Source of the DNA: Paenibacillus sp. UBA6285 | GTDB lineage: Bacteria > Bacillota > Bacilli > Paenibacillales > Paenibacillaceae | Assembly: GCA_002438345.1 (NCBI GenBank) | Contig: DJUJ01000091.1 | Span: 23,049-29,547 of the forward strand | Length of the DNA: 6,499 bases | Direction: 5' to 3' | Part shown: positions 1 through 5,670 of the stretch, in pieces | Position numbering within the stretch: position 1 is the first letter of the stretch | How the letters are laid out: the number at the start of each line of letters is the position of its first letter | Translations under genes and position numbers: made by a program | The notes under the pieces: model-generated | Seen by the model: the letters and a program-made list of their open reading frames with translations, nothing else | Database searches by the model: none | What the model was told of the DNA's origin: nothing

Positions 1-217
1 TGCGGCAGCGGACGGTCAAGTGGATATCACGACATTAGATTCCGCGCTCGTATCTCCTGGAGAACCACGGCTTGTGCAATTTGATCATACGTTTGCTTCA
101 CTTACTGGAGGGATGCATGTCAATTTACACAATAATGTCTGGGGGACAAATTTCCAGGCTTGGTACGAAGAGGATGCGTTATTCCGCTTCAAGCTGAAAT
201 TCCAATCTCATCTTTAA
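1..217 (+). CDS. C-terminal end of a DUF5054-like (GH38-related) protein, partial
   Basis: The reading frame is open from the left edge (first full codon at 2-4) to a TAA at 215-217 and gives 71 residues, so the gene begins outside the window. An internal GTG at 20 could be mistaken for a start, but the frame stays open upstream of it and no ribosome binding site precedes it. The visible tail contains NNVWGTNFQAWYEED followed by FRFKLKF. This resembles the closing beta-strand region of DUF5054 proteins, which are related to GH38 glycosidases. The downstream glycosidase has a comparable tail (MNNYWETNFKA, then FEFRYY-like strands), so the two are probably distant relatives placed in tandem. 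The likely role is cytoplasmic breakdown of an imported glycan, but the catalytic half is not visible and the substrate is unknown. Family placement rests only on this tail. Confidence 0.6.
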   Translation, partial: AAADGQVDITTLDSALVSPGEPRLVQFDHTFASLTGGMHVNLHNNVWGTNFQAWYEEDALFRFKLKFQSHL

Positions 218-231
218 TCATAAAATACCTG

Positions 232-238
232 AAAGGAG
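232..238 (+). promoter_or_regulatory. Ribosome binding site of the GH38-type gene
   Basis: AAAGGAG lies 7 bases before the ATG at 246. It sits in the 28-base gap after the stop of the upstream gene. No promoter or terminator is visible in that gap, which supports co-transcription. Confidence 0.8.
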
Positions 239-245
239 CTTTACA

Positions 246-2693
246 ATGACCACCCACAAACCATGGAAAATTTACGTCATTCAACATTCTCATACGGATG
301 TTGGCTACACACAACGTCAAGAGAAAATCCGTCAGTATCATGTCAATTACATTCGCCAAGCGTTACAAATTGTACGTGATATCGAGAGCGGTGCTCGCTT
401 AGATTGGAAGGGCTATAAATGGGTATGCGAAACGTTCTGGCCAGTTGAATCCTTCCTCTTAAAAGCGACGCTAACAGAACAAGAAGAATTCGCGCAAGCG
501 GTCCAAAAAGGCTATATCGGTCTATCTGGAACTTATCTCAATTTCGGTGAGCAATTAAATCAAGAGATGCTCTCCGTCATGATTCAACGGATTACCAACT
601 ATGGTCAATCGATTCAATTCCCGGTACGTTCTGCTATGACTGCGGACATCACTGGCTTTGGCTGGGGATATAGTCAAGTCTTGGCCGATGCAGGGATCGA
701 GAATTTAATTACCTGTATTCATACACATCACTCCATGTTTCCACTATGGAAGAAGCAAATTCCATTCTGGTGGGAAACCCCAAAAGGTGATCGGATTCTA
801 ACGTGGAGTGGCGAGCATTATATGTTCGGAAATGACCTCGGCTTAATTCCGGGTATCGGAGGTTCCTATACGATTCGCGATGATCATGATGTGCGAAAAG
901 GCGTGTCCTTGGAAGTCGCTGAAGCGCGATTTGATCGATATTTAGAGCAATTAGTTGAAGATGGCTATACCTTCCCGTTAGTACCTGTCATGGTATCTGG
1001 GCTCCCTACAGATAATGGCTCACCGAATGCCGCATTAATGGATTTCGTAAACCAATGGAATGCGTTGCATGGGGATCGGATCTTGATTCAACCAGCGACA
1101 CTGGATGATTTCTTTACAGATTTAAGAGCCTATGCGAACGAGCATCCGGAAGAAATCGTGACCTACCGAGGAGATTGGCCCGATTGGTGGACAGATGGCT
1201 CAGCGACTACCCCGATGCATGTTCAAATCTTCCGCGAGGCGCAACGCGTGTACACGAAGGTGAAGCAGTTAGATCCTGCCCATGAAATTGTTTCCCAAGA
1301 GCGGCTCGAAGCGATTGAATATGCGTTGGCTTTATTCGCCGAACATACATGGGGGTACCATTCCTCTGTGACAGAACCTTGGAACCCGTTCGTACAAGAG
1401 CTTGGCTGTCGAAAAGAAGCTTACGCCGCCAATGCGAGTGCACTTACCCATACCGCATTATACGATATCCTTGAGGCACAAGGAGATGCACTATTAGGAC
1501 CAGATCGCCCTATGAAATTTGAGTTGCATAACCCAAATAACTTTGTCCAAACCGATTATGCCCAATTAATTATGGAGGGCTGGTACATTACAGAGCTGAA
1601 AAATGGCTTTGAAGTACTCGATGAAGTGACTGGAACCGTCTACGATGCTCAAATGGTGACGGCACACCGAGGGGTCATCATTACAATCCCAGAAACCTTG
1701 CAGCCGAATCAAAAGGTACAATTGACGATGAAGGCAGCCGAGGCGCGTCCGCCGGTAACAGCGTATCGAACCGATTATATTGGATCCGATCGCATGCTGG
1801 ATATTATTCCACCTGTTCCACCGAAGCTGCATGTGACACCGAAATTTATCGAGTCACCTTTCGTTCGGATCGAATGGGAACTTGGGGCAGGGATTACGAA
1901 GTGGTTTGACAAGAGCAGTCAACAAGATTTACTACGGTCTGATCGGAATCACAATCCATTCTCCCCTGTTTACAACGTAACTCAAGCTCCCAATGAGTTT
2001 GAAATGTATGATGTACGTCGTAAGATGGGACGAAATCGCAGAGGCGCTGATGCGATAACCTCTGTCGGAGCATTAGTTAATGTCAATATCGTTGAAAATG
2101 GTGCCCTTTATGGAAAAGTTCAATTGACCTATCGCGTGAATGGTTGCAGTCACTATTCCTTACTCGTCACCGTATACGCTGATCGTGCACGAGCCGATGT
2201 AGCCGTACGTATGCATAAAGAAAGTGTATGGGATCCAGAAAATGTGTACATTTCACTTCCGTTTGGGAGTGCTCCCGCTACTGGGCAAGATGCGCTGTGG
2301 ATAGAAAAGACAGGCGCAGCCTTACGGCCACGAATTGATCAGTTGCCTGGATCCTTGGCAGATTTCTATTGTGTCGATGAAGGTGTAGCTTATGTCCGTG
2401 ACACACGTGGTGTTGCCATTGCGATGCCAGATACACCGCTCATCCAGCTCGGTTCCTTAGACTATGAAGATCGACTATTGAGCGGACACCCTGGACTAGC
2501 GAATGATCCAGCCCATCTCTATTCATGGCCCATGAATAATTATTGGGAAACGAACTTTAAGGCGACACTAGGTGGATTCTATGAATTCCGTTACTATATC
2601 GCTTGGGGTGATGAGCTTAATACGCCAGAAGTCGCATTAGAGGCTTGTAAGAGTATGAAAGGGGGTATCCTTGCATGGAGAACAAGTAAGTAA
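246..2693 (+). CDS. GH38-type glycoside hydrolase (alpha-mannosidase-like)
   Basis: Complete 815-residue protein; the ATG is chosen because of the well-spaced AAAGGAG. The N-terminus is GH38-like. HSHTD (residues 14-18) supplies H16 and D18, matching the first two zinc ligands of GH38. TADITGFGWGYSQVLADAG (132-150) carries D134 at the position of the catalytic nucleophile. EHTWGYHSS (366-374) supplies H367, matching the late zinc-binding histidine after the helical region. A GDWPDWWTDG segment (309-318) is also typical of these bacterial GH38-like proteins. The rest (about 420-815) should be the beta-sandwich domains. There is no signal peptide or membrane segment, so it probably acts in the cytoplasm on an imported manno-oligosaccharide or modified glycan. 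It follows a DUF5054-like gene by 28 bases, probably in one operon. The fold and metal site are well supported; mannose specificity is inferred, and the substrate and linkage are unknown. Confidence 0.85.
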   Translation: MTTHKPWKIYVIQHSHTDVGYTQRQEKIRQYHVNYIRQALQIVRDIESGARLDWKGYKWVCETFWPVESFLLKATLTEQEEFAQAVQKGYIGLSGTYLNFGEQLNQEMLSVMIQRITNYGQSIQFPVRSAMTADITGFGWGYSQVLADAGIENLITCIHTHHSMFPLWKKQIPFWWETPKGDRILTWSGEHYMFGNDLGLIPGIGGSYTIRDDHDVRKGVSLEVAEARFDRYLEQLVEDGYTFPLVPVMVSGLPTDNGSPNAALMDFVNQWNALHGDRILIQPATLDDFFTDLRAYANEHPEEIVTYRGDWPDWWTDGSATTPMHVQIFREAQRVYTKVKQLDPAHEIVSQERLEAIEYALALFAEHTWGYHSSVTEPWNPFVQELGCRKEAYAANASALTHTALYDILEAQGDALLGPDRPMKFELHNPNNFVQTDYAQLIMEGWYITELKNGFEVLDEVTGTVYDAQMVTAHRGVIITIPETLQPNQKVQLTMKAAEARPPVTAYRTDYIGSDRMLDIIPPVPPKLHVTPKFIESPFVRIEWELGAGITKWFDKSSQQDLLRSDRNHNPFSPVYNVTQAPNEFEMYDVRRKMGRNRRGADAITSVGALVNVNIVENGALYGKVQLTYRVNGCSHYSLLVTVYADRARADVAVRMHKESVWDPENVYISLPFGSAPATGQDALWIEKTGAALRPRIDQLPGSLADFYCVDEGVAYVRDTRGVAIAMPDTPLIQLGSLDYEDRLLSGHPGLANDPAHLYSWPMNNYWETNFKATLGGFYEFRYYIAWGDELNTPEVALEACKSMKGGILAWRTSK

Positions 2694-2808
2694 GCGAATA
2701 ATCATTTTATCAGTTAGACGAATCACAAAGTCTTCCTCGAGAAGTACGGATTGAATAAGATTTGGAAGCATTTTAGACTTTCACATGAGGTCGCCTCTTT
2801 CTGTTACA

Positions 2809-2834
2809 GAGTCATTTGATGGTACAAATGATTC
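2809..2834. repeat. 10-bp inverted repeat (hairpin), function unknown
   Basis: GAGTCATTTG (2809-2818) and CAAATGATTC (2825-2834) pair over 10 positions with one G-T wobble around a 6-base loop. Read on the plus strand no T-run follows, so alone it is not a classic terminator. It stands 3 bases before the A-rich arm of the next hairpin, and the two together may form the 3' end structure of the glycosidase transcript. Confidence 0.6.
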
Positions 2835-2837
2835 CAC

Positions 2838-2856
2838 AAAAAAAGGCGTCCTTTTT
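2838..2856. terminator. Probable bidirectional intrinsic terminator
   Basis: AAAAAGG (2840-2846) and CCTTTTT (2850-2856) form a 7-bp stem with a 3-base loop. Five T's end it on the plus strand. On the minus strand the tract is longer, seven T's from 2844 down to 2838. Its place between convergent genes suits a shared terminator for the glycosidase operon and metS. It is weak because only two G-C pairs are present and it lies about 200 bases past the metS stop. Confidence 0.45.
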
Positions 2857-2892
2857 GCTATGCTGTGATGTAATTTATTGGTTAATCAGCAG

Positions 2893-2991
2893 GGATGTTT
2901 TTATATAAATGTTCATTCTCTAGTAACCTCTGTAGAAAATAATAATATTTTATTTGCTTCCTTGTAATGCTCATTAATCCATTCGATATCC
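2893..2991 (-). pseudogene. Degraded fragment of a methionyl-tRNA synthetase gene
   Basis: The minus strand here matches an internal part of the intact metS nearby (about 4351-4448). The best block is TTACTAGAGAATG followed by a short variable stretch and then TTTATATAAAAA. In frame this reads LLENEHLYKNIP, against [13 protein letters not shown] in the intact enzyme (residues 110-122). Further upstream CGAATGGATTAATGAGCATT aligns with the codons for RTDQQQHH (93-100). Many differences are transitions. A roughly 10-base insertion and several small deletions break the frame, and stops lie on both sides. Only about 35 codons remain, with nothing recognisable of the remaining gene. This is most simply a relic of a diverged duplicate or of a replaced metS. 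The alignment was made by eye. Confidence 0.7.
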
Positions 2992-3026
2992 ATTCGGAAA
3001 CCTCCTCTTTTTGGAGTTCGTGAAAG

Positions 3027-3059
3027 GGTTAAGGATCCTTCCCAGAGCTTGTCTTAACC
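3027..3059. repeat. Weak 7-bp inverted repeat just past the metS stop
   Basis: GGTTAAG (3027-3033) and CTTAACC (3053-3059) are perfectly complementary across a 19-base spacer. The arm nearest metS is 4 bases past its stop codon. No T-run follows on the minus strand, so it might protect the mRNA 3' end or be chance. Confidence 0.3.
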
Positions 3060-3063
3060 ATTC

Positions 3064-4710
3064 CTATTTATTGACTTTTTGTTGTTCTAATCTTTGCTCT
3101 TCTTCTTTAATTTGACTTATATCAATTCGTTCAAACAACAATTGCAAATCAGTTACCTGTTGATAAGGGGGAACCGAGCGGGGCTTCCAATTCGGTAGTT
3201 CAAGCGATAGGAATCCCCTGATCTTCTCACAAGAAAACGGTAGAAACGGATGCAGCAAATTCGCCAAATTAGCTATAATCTGCACGCATGTATATATTGT
3301 AGAACCACAGGACTCCTGATCTTCTTTTACCTGTATCCATGGTTTTTGTAGATCAAAATACTGGTTTGCTTTTCGCACATAAGAAAAAATATACTCCAGA
3401 GCTTCTTTCAAATGACCTGCTTCAATTAGTCGTCCTGCTTCTAGATACAATTGGTCAATGTTGTCTCTCCACACCTTATCTAACTTTCCACTTGGCACTA
3501 TCCCTTCATAAAACTTCCCTACAAAAGCCAATGAGCGATTCACAAAGTTACCAAATGCTCCAAGCAGCTCACCATTATGACTATAAATAAACTCTCTCCA
3601 GGAAAAATCCGTATCCCGCTTCTCAGGCCCGTTGGCAATTAAGAAATAACGAATAGAGTCAGGGTGATACCGCTCCAGAATATCAGGTACCCAGACCGCC
3701 CAATTACGGCTAGTTGAGAACTTCTGCCCCTCAAGAGTTAAATATTCGCTGGATATAATCCGATCCGGTAAATGCAGACTACGAGCTCCCAATAACACGG
3801 CTGGCCATATCAAGGTGTGAAAAGGAATATTGTCTTTGCCATGGACATAATAAGCGGTAATATCCCCTTTTTCCTCTGACCAAAAATCCTCCCAGGTTCC
3901 TCCAGTTTGTTCGGCCCACTGCTTGCTGGCTGATAAATAACCACTTACTGCCTCAATCCAGACATAAATCTTCTTGTCTTCAAATCCAGCTACAGGAACA
4001 TCTACACCCCAAGATAAGTCTCTGGTTACCGCACGATCTTGAAGACCTTCTTTCAAATATCGTTTTGTCAGCTTGACCGCATTTTCTCTCCAGTTCCGTG
4101 CTTCGTCTATATATTCCGTTAATACAGTTTGAAAATTAGATAAACTTAGATAATAATGTTCTGTGAGTCTTTCTGTTGGCGTGTTCCCACATAATTTGCA
4201 GACTCTGTCTAATAAATCGGCTTGGTCCAGAATCGTAGAACAATAATCACATTGATCCCCCCGCGCATACTGGCCACATACAGGACAAGTCCCTTCCACA
4301 TATCTGTCAGGCAAAAAACGCTGATCCACTTCGCAGTAACATTGCGGGATTGTTTTTTTATATAAATACCCATTCTCTAGTAGCTCTACAAACAACTCTT
4401 GCACGACCTTGTGATGCTGCTGTTGGTCCGTTCGAGTATATAAATCATAACTAAACCCAAGCTGTTCAAAGCACTTCAGAAACTCCTCGTGGTATCTGTT
4501 TGCATACACGCCGGGTTCGATTCCTTCATTAGCAGCCTGAACCGCTACAGGTGTGCCATGACAATCGCTGCCAGACACATATAAAACGTTATCCCCCTTA
4601 CAGCGAAAATAGCGTGCCAGCACATCCCCAGGCAACACACTTGATAATCTTCCAAGATGTAAAGACCCATTTGCATACGGCCAAGCGCCACCAATAAACA
4701 CATTACTCAT
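3064..4710 (-). CDS. metS: Methionyl-tRNA synthetase, archaeal-like MetRS2 type
   Basis: Charges tRNA-Met with methionine using ATP, in the cytoplasm. The start is the ATG at 4710, 9 bases after AGGAGG; an in-frame ATG at 4752 is rejected because it lies inside the leader terminator. Product 548 residues. Class I signatures: [12 protein letters not shown] (10-21, HIGH motif as HLGR), SDCHGTP (48-54), and KFSTS (330-334, KMSKS motif). Zinc-knuckle cysteines are C142/C145/C154/C157, with a further CKLC at 171-174. The anticodon-binding helical domain shows N388, R392 and W458 (QKPW), matching the anticodon-reading N, R and W of E. coli MetRS. There is no C-terminal tRNA-binding extension, so it is shorter than E. 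coli MetRS (about 677). The PYANG motif and the extra cysteines point to the archaeal-like second MetRS of some Bacillus and Streptococcus species. Expression should be controlled by the T-box leader. R21 in place of the usual last histidine of HIGH is unusual. Confidence 0.93.
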   Translation of the reverse strand: MSNVFIGGAWPYANGSLHLGRLSSVLPGDVLARYFRCKGDNVLYVSGSDCHGTPVAVQAANEGIEPGVYANRYHEEFLKCFEQLGFSYDLYTRTDQQQHHKVVQELFVELLENGYLYKKTIPQCYCEVDQRFLPDRYVEGTCPVCGQYARGDQCDYCSTILDQADLLDRVCKLCGNTPTERLTEHYYLSLSNFQTVLTEYIDEARNWRENAVKLTKRYLKEGLQDRAVTRDLSWGVDVPVAGFEDKKIYVWIEAVSGYLSASKQWAEQTGGTWEDFWSEEKGDITAYYVHGKDNIPFHTLIWPAVLLGARSLHLPDRIISSEYLTLEGQKFSTSRNWAVWVPDILERYHPDSIRYFLIANGPEKRDTDFSWREFIYSHNGELLGAFGNFVNRSLAFVGKFYEGIVPSGKLDKVWRDNIDQLYLEAGRLIEAGHLKEALEYIFSYVRKANQYFDLQKPWIQVKEDQESCGSTIYTCVQIIANLANLLHPFLPFSCEKIRGFLSLELPNWKPRSVPPYQQVTDLQLLFERIDISQIKEEEQRLEQQKVNK

Positions 4711-4719
4711 TAACCTTCT

Positions 4720-4725
4720 CCTCCT
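4720..4725 (-). promoter_or_regulatory. Ribosome binding site of metS (decides the start)
   Basis: AGGAGG, within a longer purine run, lies 9 bases before the ATG at 4710 and just after the U-run of the leader terminator. It fixes the start at 4710 and excludes the 14 extra residues encoded by terminator and ribosome-binding-site bases. Confidence 0.9.
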
Positions 4726-4738
4726 TTTTTTAGACAAC

Positions 4739-4770
4739 AAAAAAACTCCCATCCATAAAGGACGAGAGTT
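4739..4770 (-). terminator. T-box intrinsic terminator in the metS leader
   Basis: On the minus strand AACTCTCGTCC (4770-4760) pairs with GGATGGGAGTT (4754-4744) over 11 positions, including two G-U pairs, around a 5-base loop. Seven U's (4745-4739) follow. Its 5' arm overlaps the antiterminator, giving the expected either/or switch. Confidence 0.92.
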
Positions 4771-4793
4771 CTACTCACGTGTTACCACCTAAT
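4760..4793 (-). promoter_or_regulatory. T-box antiterminator element with UGGU bulge
   Basis: AGG and ACG flanking the bulge TGGTAAC (around 4790-4781) can pair with CGTCCT (about 4764-4759). This makes the antiterminator and competes with the terminator, which uses the same CGTCC bases. UGGU at 4787-4784 complements the ACCA end of a tRNA with discriminator A73, as bacterial tRNA-Met has. Confidence 0.8.
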
Positions 4794-4923
4794 TTTATAA
4801 ATGCCTCATGACATTTACCTCTTCAGGTACGACGTTAATAAACGTTTATACCCTAGCACTGTAACGGATGCAGGTTCCGGCGCAGCCTACAACCCAAAAG
4901 GTTTCGATGCGCAGCTCTGAGAC

Positions 4924-4926
4924 CAT
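4924..4926 (-). promoter_or_regulatory. T-box specifier codon AUG (Met)
   Basis: Within GAATATGG, ATG follows the conserved GAA after one base and is followed by a purine, as in other T-box specifier loops. The AGTA at 4995-4992 would form the opposite side of the loop. A shifted reading (UAU, Tyr) is possible in principle but does not fit the gene downstream. Confidence 0.8.
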
Positions 4927-5034
4927 ATTCCCAAGGGTTTTCTTTACTCCTTTTCAGCGACCGGAGCTCTCTGTAGAAAGAATTGCCGTGGTACTCTTTC
5001 TCTTCTTTGCTTTTTAATATTCAAGTTACTGGAA

Positions 5035-5063
5035 ATAATACTTAAATTGTCGAGTAAAGTCAA
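5035..5063 (-). promoter_or_regulatory. Sigma-A promoter of the metS T-box transcript
   Basis: On the minus strand TTGACT (5063-5058, -35) is separated by exactly 17 bases from TATTAT (5040-5035, -10). With seven bases to the start, transcription would begin at an A near 5027, about 30 bases before the first T-box element. Hexamers and spacing are close to consensus. Confidence 0.85.
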
Positions 5064-5112
5064 TGCGAAACATCAAGCACTTCGTAACATTTTTTATTAT
5101 TTCCCGTCTTGT

Positions 5113-5118
5113 TAATAT
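5113..5118 (+). promoter_or_regulatory. Possible -10 box of the lipoprotein gene
   Basis: TAATAT lies 13 bases before the G-rich ribosome binding site. The matching -35 position (5090-5095) is only a T-run, so this is a weak guess for the promoter diverging from that of metS. Confidence 0.25.
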
Positions 5119-5130
5119 AGATAAGTTAAA

Positions 5131-5138
5131 AGGGGGGG
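5131..5138 (+). promoter_or_regulatory. Unusual G-run ribosome binding site of the lipoprotein gene
   Basis: AGGGGGGG, seven G's in a row, ends 6 bases before the ATG at 5145. The usual AGGAGG core is missing, but the G-run can still pair with the CCUCC of 16S rRNA at several registers. The homopolymer could also vary in length. Confidence 0.6.
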
Positions 5139-5144
5139 CTTTTA

Positions 5145-5609
5145 ATGAAAAAAATAAGCATTCTTATACTATCGTTCCTAATACTAACAGGGATATGGGG
5201 TTGCTCCGGTAATGAGGTCAATTCCGTGTCCAAAAGTGAGCCCTATACTTCCGAAGAAGCCATCAGTAGAGGAGATATTGTTTCTATTGAAAAAGTGTAT
5301 AACCTCGATAAATTCGAGCAATTCATAACGAATCTCTCCAGCAAAAAAGCAGACAGTATAAGAGTTACAAGTTACACAGATGAGGGCGATCCCATTTTTA
5401 AGGATTTGAAGTTTAATGGCAGCTTAATTAGTTATAGCTACGATACTTCTAATGATGAATTTGGTGGGAGCAACACAGGAGTTAGAACCGATACTTGCTC
5501 TGATATAACGAGTGAAAAAAATGCACAAGGTGAGATTGTTTATTCGATCAGTGGTTGTACAAATAAAAATCCTAAAATAGATTACTACCTTCTGCGCACA
5601 ACAAAATAA
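5145..5609 (+). CDS. DUF4362-like small lipoprotein
   Basis: 154 residues, complete. The start MKK is followed by a hydrophobic stretch (residues 4-18) and IWGC (17-20), so C20 is the predicted lipidated cysteine. The protein would be cleaved there and anchored on the outer face of the cytoplasmic membrane. W18 in the lipobox is unusual but the layout is typical. The mature part resembles DUF4362 lipoproteins of Bacillus and Paenibacillus: SRGDIVSIEKVYNLDKFEQF (41-60), then IRVTSYTDEGDPIFKDLKF (72-90) and a YSYDTSNDEFGG stretch. Two late cysteines in TCSDIT and SGCTN could form a disulfide outside the cell. The function of the family is unknown. It is transcribed away from metS and faces htpG tail to tail, so it is probably a single-gene unit. 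Family assignment is from memory of the motif pattern. Confidence 0.8.
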   Translation: MKKISILILSFLILTGIWGCSGNEVNSVSKSEPYTSEEAISRGDIVSIEKVYNLDKFEQFITNLSSKKADSIRVTSYTDEGDPIFKDLKFNGSLISYSYDTSNDEFGGSNTGVRTDTCSDITSEKNAQGEIVYSISGCTNKNPKIDYYLLRTTK

Positions 5610-5620
5610 ATTGGTTTAAT

Positions 5621-5658
5621 AAAAAAGACCACCCAATCGTAATACAATTGGATGGTCT
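5621..5658 (-). terminator. Intrinsic terminator of htpG
   Basis: On the minus strand AGACCATCCAAT (5658-5647) pairs with ATTGGGTGGTCT (5637-5626) as a 12-bp stem with one U-G pair and a 9-base loop. A run of T's (5626-5621) follows. It begins 12 bases after the htpG stop. On the plus strand the wobble becomes a C-A mismatch and no T-run follows, so it mainly serves htpG and only poorly the lipoprotein gene. Confidence 0.9.
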
Positions 5659-5670
5659 CTGTACTTTAAA

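Larger units (their letters stand above)
2694..3063. other. Gene-free convergent spacer with hairpins and a gene relic
   Basis: This 370-base stretch separates the 3' ends of the plus-strand glycosidase and the minus-strand metS. It contains no intact gene that I can support. It holds a 10-bp hairpin (2809-2834), an A/T-flanked terminator-like hairpin (2838-2856), a decayed metS fragment (about 2893-2991) and a weak 7-bp inverted repeat (3027-3059). From 2694 to about 2808 nothing is recognisable beyond a 33-codon stop-to-stop frame. Confidence 0.7.
4739..5027 (-). ncRNA. T-box riboswitch leader of metS, methionine-specific
   Basis: The leader of about 290 bases from the predicted RNA start near 5027 to the terminator shows the T-box order. 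The S-turn AGTA is at 4995-4992, AGAGAGC at 4972-4966, and a CTCC/GGAG stem at 4966-4947 makes the upper part of stem I. The specifier loop follows as GAATATGG (4930-4923). The T-box sequence TTAGGTGGTAACACG is near 4793-4779. The terminator ends the leader. The specifier reads AUG, agreeing with the downstream gene. Uncharged tRNA-Met should pair with AUG by its anticodon and with the UGGU bulge (4787-4784) by its ACCA end, stabilising the antiterminator and allowing transcription of metS. Charged tRNA cannot do the second contact. Stem II/III details were not resolved by eye. Confidence 0.92.

Noticed and set aside
1207..1832. Open frames on the minus strand inside the glycosidase gene (about 1207-1443 and 1566-1832)
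   Set aside because: They lie opposite a well-supported GH38-type coding region, lack ribosome binding sites and resemble no family. They are chance frames.
3027..3059. Inverted repeat past metS as its terminator
   Set aside because: The stem is 7 bp with a 19-base loop and no T-run on the minus strand; the hairpin at 2838-2856 is the better terminator candidate.
3339..3590. Plus-strand frame opposite metS
   Set aside because: It overlaps the anticodon-binding part of MetRS in antisense, with no family resemblance or start signals.
4711..4752. In-frame upstream ATG at 4752 that would extend MetRS by 14 residues
   Set aside because: The extension is encoded by the 3' arm and U-run of the T-box terminator and by the ribosome binding site. 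It lacks its own ribosome binding site, while the ATG at 4710 has AGGAGG at good spacing.
4925..4927. UAU (tyrosine) as the T-box specifier
   Set aside because: It would need the reading shifted by one base. AUG fits the specifier position and agrees with the metS gene downstream.
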